A stretch of 64,000 bases of DNA from Rhizobium sp. ASV8 (GTDB lineage Bacteria; Pseudomonadota; Alphaproteobacteria; Rhizobiales; Rhizobiaceae). The notes below the pieces were generated by a model. It saw nothing but the letters and a program-made list of their open reading frames with translations, ran no database searches and was not told the origin of the DNA. Made by a program: the position numbers and the translations under genes. Shown piece by piece: positions 26,214-35,631 of this stretch. The stretch lies in assembly GCF_016429255.1 (NCBI RefSeq), contig NZ_JAELUG010000006.1, positions 1-64,000 of the forward strand, written 5' to 3'. Numbering within the stretch: position 1 is the stretch's first letter; every line of letters begins with the position of its first letter.

Positions 26214-26238
26214 ATAGCCAGCACAGAGCCACGGCGAA

Positions 26239-27642
26239 TTAGAAAGCGGAGGCGACCATTTCGGGCGGGCCTTCCAGCGCATGCGCCATGAAGTCCAGCG
26301 CACCCTTCAGCCTGTCGCGGCCGATGGGACCACCGAGGCAAACCCGCACGGCCTCGGATGCAGGACCGTCGACGGTGAAGGCGTCGCTTGCCACAACCCC
26401 CATACCGGAGTTGCGCATGTGATTGGTGAAGGTAGATCGCGTCCAACCGTTGGTCAGCGGCAACCAGATGTTAAAGCTGATCGGATCGAATCGATAGCTG
26501 CCAGGTGGAAGTGCGTTTGAGACCATGGCTTGGCGTTCCGCGGCCTCGGCACGCACGAAACGCAAGATGGCGTCGGCGGTACCGTCCTCGATCCACCGCG
26601 TCGCCAACGCCATAGTCAGGGGCGACGCCATGACATTGCCGGTCCGCATGGCGCTGACGAACGGCCAAACCGCCTTGCCTTCAGGCACGACAACATAGGC
26701 AAGGCGAAGGCCTGCTCCGATGCATTTGGCCAAGCCGCCAATATGCCATGTCAGGTCCGGCGCTATCGCTGCAATCGGCTGCGGCCCCTGCGCTGGAACG
26801 AAGCCGTAGGCATCGTCTTCCACGATGGGAACCTGATAGCGGCGGGCAACCGCGGCGATCTCCCGGCGACGCTCCTCCGGTATCGTCAGTGTCAGCGGAT
26901 TCTGCAGCGTCGGATTGAGGTAAAGCGCCTTCGGGCGCATCTTTTCACACGCCTCGGCAAAGGCATCCGGCAAAATGCCCTGCTCGTCCATCCGGAGGCC
27001 GACGAGATTGAGACGCAGTTGAGCCGCGATCGAACGCATGCCGGCATAGGTGATGTCTTCGGAAAACACCACGTCGCCCGGCCTTGCAAGCAAACCAAAA
27101 ACTGCAAGCAATGTTGGATGCGCTCCCGGCGTGATGAAAATGCGCTCCTGTGGCGGCAGCAGGCCGCGACGGGCGAGCCAACCGGCGGCCGCCTCCTTGT
27201 CCATGCCGGAACCGCCGAAATCCTGATAGCGCAGCAATGAAACGAGATTGGCCGCCACCGCCGACATGCCTTCGCGCATCCGAGCAATGAGGTCGGGATC
27301 GGTCGGATCGGGTGGCAGGTTCATCGAGAAATCAACCAGGGATGCCCGCCGTGGATCAGGAGCCATATCAATGGCGAAACTCTTGGCTTCCTGGCCTTGG
27401 CCGGCGGTCACGAACGTTCCCCGGCCGACGTGCGAGCCGACCAATCCGCGCTTCTGAGCCTCGACATAGCCGCGTGCGACCGTCGTAAAATCGATGCTCA
27501 GTCGCTTGGCCAGTTCCCGCTGCGGCGGCAACCTGTCGCCCGCCACCAATATGCCGCTACGCAGATCCATCTCGATCAGGTCGGCGATGGCGATGTAACG
27601 CGGGTTTGGAGAGCGGCTGAGATCGGGGTGCCAGTTCTTCAT
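26239..27642 (-). CDS. MocR/PdxR-type regulator (GntR domain fused to aminotransferase fold)
   Basis: The 467-residue protein has a winged helix of the GntR family at the N-terminus (RYIAIADLIEMDLRSGILVA, RELAKRLSIDFTTVARGYVE) and a class-I aminotransferase-like domain from about residue 120, including NPTLQNPLT, VEDDAYGF and the PLP-lysine region HIGGLAKCIGAGLRLAY. Such proteins bind PLP and control vitamin B6, GABA or other amine pathways; the target here is not known. It lies 189 bases upstream of the DUF983 gene, whose promoter shares a motif with this gene's own promoter. Confidence 0.93.
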   Translation of the reverse strand: MKNWHPDLSRSPNPRYIAIADLIEMDLRSGILVAGDRLPPQRELAKRLSIDFTTVARGYVEAQKRGLVGSHVGRGTFVTAGQGQEAKSFAIDMAPDPRRASLVDFSMNLPPDPTDPDLIARMREGMSAVAANLVSLLRYQDFGGSGMDKEAAAGWLARRGLLPPQERIFITPGAHPTLLAVFGLLARPGDVVFSEDITYAGMRSIAAQLRLNLVGLRMDEQGILPDAFAEACEKMRPKALYLNPTLQNPLTLTIPEERRREIAAVARRYQVPIVEDDAYGFVPAQGPQPIAAIAPDLTWHIGGLAKCIGAGLRLAYVVVPEGKAVWPFVSAMRTGNVMASPLTMALATRWIEDGTADAILRFVRAEAAERQAMVSNALPPGSYRFDPISFNIWLPLTNGWTRSTFTNHMRNSGMGVVASDAFTVDGPASEAVRVCLGGPIGRDRLKGALDFMAHALEGPPEMVASAF

Positions 27643-27663
27643 GTCAATGCTCCGCGTCGGACT

Positions 27664-27708
27664 GTCAGGAAGTCGTCCTGACCAGCATTGATGGTATATT
27701 GTTGCACG
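27664..27708. promoter_or_regulatory. inverted repeat and shared motif in the MocR-type promoter
   Basis: GTCAGGA-AGTCG-TCCTGAC (27664-27682) is a perfect 7-bp inverted repeat 22 bases upstream of the regulator's start. Next to it TATATTGTTGCACG (27695-27708) differs by one base from TATATTGTATGCACG on the minus strand at about 26202-26216 upstream of the DUF983 gene. Both could be sites for autoregulation. Confidence 0.45.
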
Positions 27709-27839
27709 TCGTTCAAGTCATTTAAATCGGCGCATGCGTTCGGGCAAGCGAGTGACCGCATTCTCGCCGAGAGCTGAGGCCTGCAGGATTGACTGCACCA
27801 AACTCGGGCATTGATCCCACCCGAAAGAGACCGGCGAGC

Positions 27840-27876
27840 CAAGGCGGCAAACCGGTGAACCCGGCATGCCGCCTTG
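27840..27876. repeat. strong 10-bp inverted repeat after cydX
   Basis: CAAGGCGGCA and TGCCGCCTTG pair perfectly around a 17-base loop that itself contains ACCGG-TGAA-CCCGG. It lies 23 bases past the cydX stop. There is no T tract on either side, so it may protect the 3' end of the cyd mRNA or terminate with help from Rho rather than act as a classic terminator. Confidence 0.5.
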
Positions 27877-27898
27877 CAAACAAGATAGGTCGCCGGGA

Positions 27899-28024
27899 TT
27901 ACTTCCCGTCAGGCCGGCCAGCCTTCTGTTTGGCCCGATCGTCGACAAGCTCATACCACATGGCGTTGAGGACGGCGAAAGCGGCGGCAAGAGGAAAGCC
28001 GAGAAGCCAGGCAAAGTACCACAT
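27899..28024 (-). CDS. cydX: cytochrome bd oxidase small subunit CydX
   Basis: The 41-residue peptide begins MWYFAWLLGFPLAAAFAVLN and continues AMWYELVDD, which is the CydX/CbdX signature: a single membrane helix and a conserved Tyr-Glu. CydX stabilises the haem site of cytochrome bd. AAGGAG lies 8 bases upstream of the ATG. It is the last gene of cydDCABX, 18 bases after cydB. The C-terminal tail (RAKQKAGRPDGK) is longer than in E. coli. Confidence 0.96.
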   Translation of the reverse strand: MWYFAWLLGFPLAAAFAVLNAMWYELVDDRAKQKAGRPDGK

Positions 28025-28042
28025 ACAAAATCTCCTTCAGGA

Positions 28043-29197
28043 TCAGTAGGCGTGACCGCCCTTGTCGTTGACGGTCTTCGCGTCGACCTTGCCCCACAGC
28101 ACGCGATAGACCCAGGCGGTGTAAGCCAGGATCATCGGCAGGAAGATGATCGTAACGACAAGCATGATGAACAGCGTCATGTGACTGGACGAAGCGTCCC
28201 AAACCGTCAGACTGGATCGCGGGTCAAGCGAAGACGGCAAGAGGAAGGGAAACATCGACAAGCCGACGGTCGAAATGATGCCGAAGATCGCGAGTTTGCT
28301 GAACAGCAATACCATCACCTCCCGCCGACCGAGCAGCGCCAGCAGGGCCGCAGCCGTGCCGACGAAGCCAAGCACCGGGGCAACGATCATCCACGGATGT
28401 GCGCTGTAATTGGCAAGCCAGGCTCCCGGGCTATGCTCGGCGGTCTTGAGCAGCGGGTTGGAAGGTCCGGCCGCGTCAATTGCGCTGGAGATGCGATAGC
28501 CGTCTATCCCGATCCAGAGGAACAGACCACCCAGGGCAAAGAGCACGATCACCGCCAGCGCGGCAACACTGCCATAGCGGCGGGCTCGCTCCGCAACGAT
28601 CCCGTCGGTCTTGACCTGAAGCCAGGCTGCGCCGTGCATGACCAGCATGGCGACCGATAGCAAGCCACAGAGAAGAGCATAGGGGTTCAGGAGCGCAAAG
28701 AAGGATCCTTCGTAGTAGATCCGCATGTCCTCGTCGAACCGGAAGGGGACGCCCTGCAGCACGTTTCCGACCGCTACGCCGAAAATCAGCGAGGGAACGA
28801 AACCTCCGATGAACAATGCCCAGTCCCAGCCAGCCTTCCAGCCGGCGCTGTCGCGCTTCGAGCGATACTTGAAGGCGACCGGCCTCAGGATCAGCGCGAA
28901 CAGAATGGCAAACATGGCAAGATAGAAGCCGGAGAAGGATACGGCATAGAGCGGCGGCCAGGCGGCGAAGATGGCGCCGCCGCCAAGGATCAGCCAAACC
29001 TGGTTGCCTTCCCAGGTGGGGCCGATCGAGTTGATGGCAATGCGCCGCTCCGTATCCGTCTTTGCAACGAAGGGAAGAAGCGTGCCGACGCCCAGGTCGA
29101 AACCATCGGTCACGGCGAAACCGATCAGCAATACGCCGAGGAGCAGCCACCAGATGATGCGCAGGGTCTCGTAGTCGATCAATTCATGCAGGATCAT
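28043..29197 (-). CDS. cydB: cytochrome bd ubiquinol oxidase subunit II
   Basis: CydB pairs with CydA in the inner membrane to form the high-affinity quinol oxidase used at low oxygen. The 384-residue protein has the expected eight or nine helices and family motifs: IIWWLLLGVLLIGFAVTDGF with the conserved Asp, PTWEGNQVWLILGGGAIFAA, and WDASSSHMTLFIML toward the C-terminus. It is 6 bases downstream of cydA and 18 upstream of cydX. Confidence 0.97.
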   Translation of the reverse strand: MILHELIDYETLRIIWWLLLGVLLIGFAVTDGFDLGVGTLLPFVAKTDTERRIAINSIGPTWEGNQVWLILGGGAIFAAWPPLYAVSFSGFYLAMFAILFALILRPVAFKYRSKRDSAGWKAGWDWALFIGGFVPSLIFGVAVGNVLQGVPFRFDEDMRIYYEGSFFALLNPYALLCGLLSVAMLVMHGAAWLQVKTDGIVAERARRYGSVAALAVIVLFALGGLFLWIGIDGYRISSAIDAAGPSNPLLKTAEHSPGAWLANYSAHPWMIVAPVLGFVGTAAALLALLGRREVMVLLFSKLAIFGIISTVGLSMFPFLLPSSLDPRSSLTVWDASSSHMTLFIMLVVTIIFLPMILAYTAWVYRVLWGKVDAKTVNDKGGHAY

Positions 29198-29203
29198 GGC
29201 AGG

Positions 29204-30805
29204 TCACTCCGCAGCCGGAACGAGATTTTCGGAAATCAGCTTGGCCTCCGGCTTGTCATCCGGATCAGGCCCCTTGCGGATCGCCTTGATCATCAGCGTC
29301 ATCTCGATGACGATGAGGACGGTATAAAGAGCCGCAAAGCCGAGGATTGTCAGCAGCACCGTGCCGGCACCGAGATTGGAGACGGCCGCGGCGGTCGGCA
29401 GCACGCCTTCGATGATCCAGGGCTGACGGCCGAATTCGGCAACCACCCATCCGAGCTCGATCGCGACCCACGGCAGCGGGATCGCAAAAACGGCAATCCG
29501 CAGCAGCAGCGGATACTTGTCGAGCTTGCGGCGGGCCGACAGCCAGAAGAAGACCGTCGTCAGCAGGATGAAGAACATGCCGAGCCCGACCATGATGCGG
29601 AAGGACCAGAACAGCGTCGGCACATGCGGGATGGTATCCCGCGCCGCCTGTGCGATCTGCTCCTCCGTCGCCTGACGCGGGTCATTGACGTAGCGCTTGA
29701 GCAGGAGAGCGTAGCCGAGCTGATGCCCGATATCCTCGAAGGACGAGCGAGCCTCGGCTGTGGCAACATCCTGCGAGGCATCGCCCGCCGCTGCCGGCTT
29801 TGCCGCGCGGATCTTCGTCAGCGCATCATAGGCCTTGATACCCTGGCGGATATTGTCCTTGGCCTCCTGCTCGAGCTTGTCGATACCTGGGATCTCTGTC
29901 GTCAGCGATCGCGTGCCGATCAGGCCCATCACCCACGGAATATGCACGGCGTAATGGGTCTCGCGGGCCTCCTGGTCCGGGAAGCCGAAGGCCGTGAAGG
30001 CGGCCGGTGCCGGCTCCGTCTTCCACATGCCTTCGATCGCCGCGAGCTTCATCTTCTGATGCTCTGTCGTCAGATAGCCGCTTTCGTCACCCAGCACGAC
30101 CACTGAAAGCGCCGAGGCCAGACCGAAGGAGGCCGCAACCGTCATCGAGCGCTTTGCCAGTTCGACGCTGCGCCCCTTCAGAAGATACCAGGCCGAAACG
30201 CCGAGAACGAAAACGGAAGCACAGACGTAGCCGGCCGAAACCGTGTGGACGAATTTTGCCTGCGCCACCGGATTGAAGACGACGTCGAAGAAACTGACAA
30301 TCTCCATGCGCATGGTCTGCGGATTGAGCGCCGAACCCGCCGGGTTCTGCATCCAGCCGTTGGCGATCAGGATCCACAAGGCCGAGAAGTTCGAACCGAG
30401 TGCAACGGCCCAGGTGGCAACGAGATGCCCGACCTTGGATAGTTTGTCCCAGCCGAAGAAGAACAGGCCGACGAAGGTCGCCTCGAGGAAGAAGGCCATC
30501 AAGCCTTCGATCGCCAGGGGGGCACCGAAAATATCGCCGACATAATAGCTGTAATAGCTCCAGTTCATGCCGAACTGGAATTCCATCACGATGCCGGTGG
30601 CGACCCCAAGCACGAAGTTGATGCCGAAGAGCGTTCCCCAGAACTTCGTCATCTGACGCCAGATCTGCCGGCCGGTCATGACGTAGGTCGTTTCCATGAT
30701 GGCAAGCAGCACGGACAGGCCGAGTGTCAGCGGCACAAATAAGAAGTGGTACAGCGCTGTCATGGCAAACTGCAGGCGCGATAGCGCCACGATATCGAGT
30801 TCCAT
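29204..30805 (-). CDS. cydA: cytochrome bd ubiquinol oxidase subunit I
   Basis: CydA carries the three haems (b558, b595, d) and oxidises quinol. The 533-residue protein starts MELDIVALSRLQFAMTALYH, with His20 at the position of the b595 ligand in E. coli, and holds GRQPW near the C-terminus. The loop between helices 6 and 7 is long (about residues 250-380), so this is the E. coli-type long-Q-loop form, not the short CIO-type. The start at 30805 has GGGAG upstream; the frame stays open for another 161 codons into cydC antisense, which is not real coding. It follows cydC by 79 bases. Confidence 0.97.
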   Translation of the reverse strand: MELDIVALSRLQFAMTALYHFLFVPLTLGLSVLLAIMETTYVMTGRQIWRQMTKFWGTLFGINFVLGVATGIVMEFQFGMNWSYYSYYVGDIFGAPLAIEGLMAFFLEATFVGLFFFGWDKLSKVGHLVATWAVALGSNFSALWILIANGWMQNPAGSALNPQTMRMEIVSFFDVVFNPVAQAKFVHTVSAGYVCASVFVLGVSAWYLLKGRSVELAKRSMTVAASFGLASALSVVVLGDESGYLTTEHQKMKLAAIEGMWKTEPAPAAFTAFGFPDQEARETHYAVHIPWVMGLIGTRSLTTEIPGIDKLEQEAKDNIRQGIKAYDALTKIRAAKPAAAGDASQDVATAEARSSFEDIGHQLGYALLLKRYVNDPRQATEEQIAQAARDTIPHVPTLFWSFRIMVGLGMFFILLTTVFFWLSARRKLDKYPLLLRIAVFAIPLPWVAIELGWVVAEFGRQPWIIEGVLPTAAAVSNLGAGTVLLTILGFAALYTVLIVIEMTLMIKAIRKGPDPDDKPEAKLISENLVPAAE

Positions 30806-30884
30806 AGTCTTTCTCCCACCCCCTACGGTGTGTCTGACAGGAATGCGGCGCCATTCGACGCGCCGCAGGCATGTTACTGACCCC

Positions 30885-32576
30885 TCAGTCCGGCCGAAGC
30901 CGGTCGAGAAGCATTTCGAATTCCATGGCGCCGCGGACTGCGCTTGCGGCGATGCGACCGCCATCCAGCAGTGCGATCCGGTCGGCCAAAGCGGCTTCCC
31001 GGCGAATATGCGTCGCAATGATGAGGCTGCGTCCAGCGGCGACCGAAGCGAGCCCATCGAGCACCGCCCCGGCCGTCCTCCCATCGAGGCCTTCCGTCGG
31101 CTCATCGAGCAGCCAGAGCGGCGCGTCGCGCAATAGGAGCCTTGCGAGGGCCAGCCGGCGCAATTGGCCGCCGGACAGGCCGGCGCCTCCTTCGCCAAGC
31201 CGTGTGGAAAGACCGTGCGGCAAGGCTTCGACGTCCAACAGCAGCCCTGCTGCCGCGAGTGCCTTGCGCAATTGATGGTCATCCGCATCCGGCGCCGCCA
31301 GTTGCAGGTTGCCGCGCACCGTGTCCTGAAACAGTTCGCTGCGCTGCGTCAGCCTTGCGGAAGGCAGGCACGCAGCCGATCCGCCGCCTGCCACGATCTC
31401 GCCGGCAAGCAGCGCCAGCAACGTCGATTTACCGACACCGCTCGGGCCGATCACGGCCAGCCGTTCTCCAACAGCCAGCGACAAGGAAAGGTCTTGCAGC
31501 ACCGGCCGTGCCTTTTCCTCATGCCCTGCAAGGACGCTCGTAAGTTGAAAGGCGTAGCCGATGGCCGGTCTTGCCATAGTTTGCGCTGCTGCCTCAGCTT
31601 TGAGCCGAGGCGAGATGCGCCTGACTGCGAGCAACGTCCGTCCAAGTTCGAGAACTCCGCGGCGCATCGCCGCGAAAGGCTCGGTGGCAGCGAAGGCGAC
31701 AAGCAACGCCAAGGCTGCCGCAGGCGCGCCGATCGTCCCCTGTTTGGCGAGCAAGGCGACCGTCAACAGGGTGGCGGTCAGCAGCAATGTGGAAGCAAGC
31801 GAGAAGCCGGCAGCGACAACACTGTCTATCCGGTTCAGGGCATCGTCCGCTTTCGCAAGACGCTTGTCGGCTTCGGCAACGGCGATCCTCTGAGCCTGCA
31901 ATTGCCCGACCATTGACAGCTCCGTTTGGCCAGCGACGAGATCGATGCTCCGGGCTCGCAGCGCTTCCATCGCATGTGCGCGTCGGCGTCCCGGCTTCAG
32001 CGCCATACGTCCACCGACAAAAGAAAGGCCGAGACAGACGATGACGAGCCACAGCCCGGCAAGGGCGCCCAGTGCCGGATCGATGAAACAGAGCGCGATC
32101 GTCACTGCACAAGCGGCAAGTATGGCGACAACGGCCGGAACCAATACGCGCAAATAGAGCGAATCGAGCGCATCGACATCGTTCGTCAGCCGAAACAGCA
32201 GCTTTGCCGGGCGGCGGATCATCCGGGCTGCGGCGGCGGGCTCCGCCCAGCCGCGAAACAGCCGTTCGCGCAGTGCCGCAAGCACCTTGAGCGTTGCGTC
32301 ATGCGTGACGAGCCGCTCGCCGTAACGCGACGCCGTTCGACCGATTGCCAGCAGGCGAATGCCCGCAGACGGCATAAAGACGTCGAAGACCATGGCGCTC
32401 GCAACCGTCAGGCCGGCAAAGGCCGAAGCCGTGATGAACCAGCCGGAGAGACCGAGCAAACCGCCACCGGCGAGCATGGCCAAGGTAGAAAGGCCGGCAC
32501 CCGATGCAAGGCTCGCACCGCGCTCGCTCCAGAATAGTTTCACGACAGGCAAAAGCGTCTTGATGGCGCCCTTCAT
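30885..32576 (-). CDS. cydC: heterodimeric thiol ABC exporter subunit CydC
   Basis: CydDC exports glutathione and cysteine to the periplasm and is needed to assemble cytochrome bd. The 563-residue subunit has an N-terminal six-helix membrane domain and a C-terminal ATPase with Walker A GPSGVGKST, signature LSGGQLRRLALARLLLRDA and Walker B LWLLDEPTEGLD. It overlaps cydD by 4 bases (ATGA), and cydA follows, so assembly factor and oxidase are co-expressed. Confidence 0.95.
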   Translation of the reverse strand: MKGAIKTLLPVVKLFWSERGASLASGAGLSTLAMLAGGGLLGLSGWFITASAFAGLTVASAMVFDVFMPSAGIRLLAIGRTASRYGERLVTHDATLKVLAALRERLFRGWAEPAAAARMIRRPAKLLFRLTNDVDALDSLYLRVLVPAVVAILAACAVTIALCFIDPALGALAGLWLVIVCLGLSFVGGRMALKPGRRRAHAMEALRARSIDLVAGQTELSMVGQLQAQRIAVAEADKRLAKADDALNRIDSVVAAGFSLASTLLLTATLLTVALLAKQGTIGAPAAALALLVAFAATEPFAAMRRGVLELGRTLLAVRRISPRLKAEAAAQTMARPAIGYAFQLTSVLAGHEEKARPVLQDLSLSLAVGERLAVIGPSGVGKSTLLALLAGEIVAGGGSAACLPSARLTQRSELFQDTVRGNLQLAAPDADDHQLRKALAAAGLLLDVEALPHGLSTRLGEGGAGLSGGQLRRLALARLLLRDAPLWLLDEPTEGLDGRTAGAVLDGLASVAAGRSLIIATHIRREAALADRIALLDGGRIAASAVRGAMEFEMLLDRLRPD

Positions 32577-34294
32577 GCTGCAACCCCTTGCGATTGCGCG
32601 TCCAGGCGGACGATCCGGCCGAGACGCCCGGCCAATACCGGGTCATGCGTCGCCACGATCAAAATACGCCCTTTGGCGAGTGCGAGCAGTGCATCCGTGA
32701 CGGCAGAGGCCGTCTCCGCGTCGAGATGCGCGGTCGGTTCATCAGCAAGAATGATATCCGCGTGCTCATCGACCATCATGCGCGCCAGCGCAAGCCGCAG
32801 CGCTTCACCACCGGAGAGACCGAGGCCACCTTCCCCGACCGTCGCCACGCGCTCCGGCGTGAAGACCTTATCGAGTGCGACACCGTCAAGTGCGCGCGCA
32901 ACCGCCGTACCGTCGATGCCCTTGCGTCCGAGCGCCACGTTGCGCATGACGCTTCCGGCAAAAACATGCGGCGCTTGACCGATCCACGCCATGCGGCGGC
33001 GCAGGCTATCGGCATTATCGTCACGCAACGGTATGCCGGCGATGCGCACCACGCCGGCCTCTGACCGTGCCAGCCCCGCCATCAGGGACAGGATCGTGGT
33101 CTTGCCGGAGCCGCTGGCGCCCCAGAGCGCGACATGCTCTCCGGGAGCAATCGACAAATCGAGATGATCGATAACGGCTTTGCGCCCAGGCGCGTGGCGA
33201 AAGACCAGCCCTTCGATCTCCATCGATGCCGGGCCAACGGACAAGACCGGTTTCGCATCGCTGCCGCCAAGAATGGTTTGCTGCGACGACGCGAGTGCCT
33301 TCAACGCCGCAAGCGCCGCTTCGCCGCCCGCACGATCATGCCAGACGGCGGACAATTCGCGCAGCGGCTCGAAGAAGGCCGGAGCGAGCAGGAGAATGAA
33401 AAGCCCTTGGCTGAGCGTCAACCGGCCCTCCCAGGTGCCGATATCGATCGACCCCAACAGGCTGAAACCGACATAGACTGCGGTAGCGGCCACGCCGAGC
33501 GCAGCGAAGAATTCGAGCACGGCGGAAGACAGAAAGGCGATCTTCAGCACGGCCATGGTGCGAATCCGCAATGAGTCCGCATCCGCTCGTAGTCGCATGG
33601 CCGTCGTATCGACGGCATCCAGCGCGCGGATGGTTGCAAGGCCACGGAGCCGGTCGAGCAGAAAGGCATTGATACCACCCATCTCGGCAAGCTGTTTCTC
33701 GCTGGCTGCCTTGGCGCGCCATCCGATCAACGCCATGAAGATTGGGATAAGCGGTGCGCAGAAAGTCAGGATGAGCGCTGCGACCCACGAAATGGGCAGA
33801 ATGCACACCAGCATGACCAGAGGCACGACCGTTGCTTTCATCCGGGCAGGTCGAAAGCGCGCAAGATAGGGAACGATTGCCTCGGCCTGCTCGCCCAAGA
33901 CACTCGCCGCCAGACCGGATGCAGGTCGACCACTATCGAGAGGCGAACGCCCAGCAAGCACGGCGGTCGCAGCAGCCCGATGCATGCTCAGCTCGCGCCG
34001 GGCAGCGCGAAAGGCCAATCGACCGCCTGCCGCATCCAAGAACGCCCGCAGGATCCCAGGGCCCACGACAAGCAAGGCAGGATTTGTCACCTCGGCAACG
34101 CCGCCACCCTGGCTGATCGCGCCTACGCCGATCGCCAGCATCGCGGCCTGGCCGATCCACAATAGCGAGGAAAGACAGAGAATAGCCGGCGCAAGACTTG
34201 CGGCAGCGCCCCGACCAGCGGACTGATGGGACATAATCTGAAGAGCCTCAGCGCCCTCCGAGGCGCTCGTTCCGAGAACCTCCCGTCTCTCCAT
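32573..34294 (-). CDS. cydD: heterodimeric thiol ABC exporter subunit CydD
   Basis: CydD partners CydC. The 573-residue form has the six-helix exporter domain and an ATPase with Walker A GASGSGKTT, signature LSGGEALRLALARMMVD and Walker B IILADEPTAHLD. It is the promoter-proximal gene of cydDCABX. Start choice is uncertain: ATG at 34294 preceded by GACGGGATA is used here; GTG at 34324 and ATG at 34234 are alternatives. I looked for an FNR/FixK-type TTGAT-N4-ATCAA box upstream and found none that matches well. Confidence 0.94.
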   Translation of the reverse strand: MERREVLGTSASEGAEALQIMSHQSAGRGAAASLAPAILCLSSLLWIGQAAMLAIGVGAISQGGGVAEVTNPALLVVGPGILRAFLDAAGGRLAFRAARRELSMHRAAATAVLAGRSPLDSGRPASGLAASVLGEQAEAIVPYLARFRPARMKATVVPLVMLVCILPISWVAALILTFCAPLIPIFMALIGWRAKAASEKQLAEMGGINAFLLDRLRGLATIRALDAVDTTAMRLRADADSLRIRTMAVLKIAFLSSAVLEFFAALGVAATAVYVGFSLLGSIDIGTWEGRLTLSQGLFILLLAPAFFEPLRELSAVWHDRAGGEAALAALKALASSQQTILGGSDAKPVLSVGPASMEIEGLVFRHAPGRKAVIDHLDLSIAPGEHVALWGASGSGKTTILSLMAGLARSEAGVVRIAGIPLRDDNADSLRRRMAWIGQAPHVFAGSVMRNVALGRKGIDGTAVARALDGVALDKVFTPERVATVGEGGLGLSGGEALRLALARMMVDEHADIILADEPTAHLDAETASAVTDALLALAKGRILIVATHDPVLAGRLGRIVRLDAQSQGVAA

Positions 34295-35102
34295 TATCCC
34301 GTCGCTGGCGGAGGAAGCACTCACTTTGGCCCATCCTTTCCCATTTGTGTCACCAAGGAAGGGCCGCCGATGGAACAGGAGCGAATGACCTGCAGGGCAG
34401 ATACATCCATCCTTCGTCGAACCCAGAACACGCTTGCGGCAATCGACTATATCGGAGCGCTAATATGACCGGCTTTTCGCCGCTTGTCAGCGACAAGAAT
34501 AGCACAATCCGTCTCGCCGAATAGTTGATCCACCCGCAAGCTGTTCGCGAAATGATCTATGCATATTGTGCACCGCGCAAAAGCGTGCAGGATGTCGCAG
34601 GGCCTATTTAAGACTATGGCAGATTGACGCAGAACGAGCAGAATTCAATCTAAAATACTGATATTTATTGACTTAAAGCGCAATCTGGCAACTCGTTTGA
34701 CGGCTAAGTTATTTTTGCGATGCAGCATTACCTCCGGCCGGCAGGCTCCCGGTGTCGCATGTCCATGAATTACACAAGCCTCTCCGCCTGCCCGTTCCTT
34801 CAGCCGCGATGAGAGGTGTGTTTGACGATCAGCTCGACCAAGATCGAAGCTGATAGAGGGGTTGGGATCGCCGAATCGCTTGCCAAGGATCATAATCATC
34901 CATAGTGGCCCGCCATCCGGCGGAAAGTGCCCTCTGAGCAAGTTTCGGATGCGTGATGCTTGCGTTTTCCGAGGACGCAGCTTGACGAATGGCTGCATTG
35001 TCGATGCACTGCGTGGATGTATGCTTCCTCGGCAAACACGACTTGAGATCGTCGACTTAAGACGTGAGCTGCTCAAGCATTAAGACACGCAAGGAGATTG
35101 GA
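34295..35102. other. 800-base gap between cydD and the uspA-type gene
   Basis: No convincing gene is present. Frames in this stretch lack domains and ribosome sites, and I saw no tRNA, repeat array or terminator with a T tail. The part around 34640-34720 is AT-rich (for example TAAAATACTGATATTTATTG). It should contain the divergent promoters of cydDCABX and of the universal stress gene. Confidence 0.4.
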
Positions 35103-35537
35103 ATGTATGACAGGGTTATTTGTGCGATCGGACTGGGCTCCCGCGAGCGCGCCGAGCATTTGCTGCGCACATCTAACGCACTCCTCACGCCCGGCGGCGA
35201 ACTGACGGTGGTGCACATCATCGAACGTTTTCCATCCGCACGCGAAAACCCGGATGTGAGAGCCGTTTCGGCCATCGGCGAGGCGGAGGAAAAGCTCAGC
35301 GTGCTCTGCAGGCGTCTTGGCATCAACGCCCAGATCGATGTGCGTACCGGCACGGCGTCGAAGATGCTCCTTCTCGTTGCCAAAGAGAAAAGAGCCGATC
35401 TGCTGGTGCTTGCAACACATGCTTCGGATATTTTCGACCGAATTTTCGGCTCGACGACGGAGTATGTCATCCAGCACGCCGAATGCTCGGTCCTCGTCGA
35501 TCGTGCCGAGAGGACACCTCTCTCTCGCCGCAGCTAA
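35103..35537 (+). CDS. universal stress protein, UspA family
   Basis: The 144-residue protein is one Usp domain: strand 1 YDRVICAIGLGSRERAEHLL, the middle strand GELTVVHIIERF, and the C-terminal nucleotide-loop segment GSTTEYVIQHAECSVLVDRA. The usual ATP-binding loop G-x2-G-x9-G-S/T is partly kept (FGSTTEYVIQHA), while the start of it is ASDIFDRIFGST. AAGGAG is 6 bases before the ATG. In rhizobia such genes are often induced by low oxygen, and this one is near the bd oxidase genes, but no matching operator was seen. Confidence 0.9.
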   Translation: MYDRVICAIGLGSRERAEHLLRTSNALLTPGGELTVVHIIERFPSARENPDVRAVSAIGEAEEKLSVLCRRLGINAQIDVRTGTASKMLLLVAKEKRADLLVLATHASDIFDRIFGSTTEYVIQHAECSVLVDRAERTPLSRRS

Positions 35538-35631
35538 GTGAGACCGTGCGTGCCATGCCGCCAATGATCGCTTGCCTTGTAGGTCGGGAATGCTAGATAA
35601 CCGCCTGCAACCCGTATCCAAGATTATCTGA

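Noticed and set aside
34295..34700. FNR/FixK box controlling cydDCABX
   Set aside because: TTGATCCACCCGCAA near 34526 has only one good half site; no TTGAT-N4-ATCAA match was found.
34862..35083. Possible short gene or gene fragment in the cydD-usp gap
   Set aside because: The frame ends in a charged helix-like stretch but shows no family similarity or ribosome site; not enough to call.
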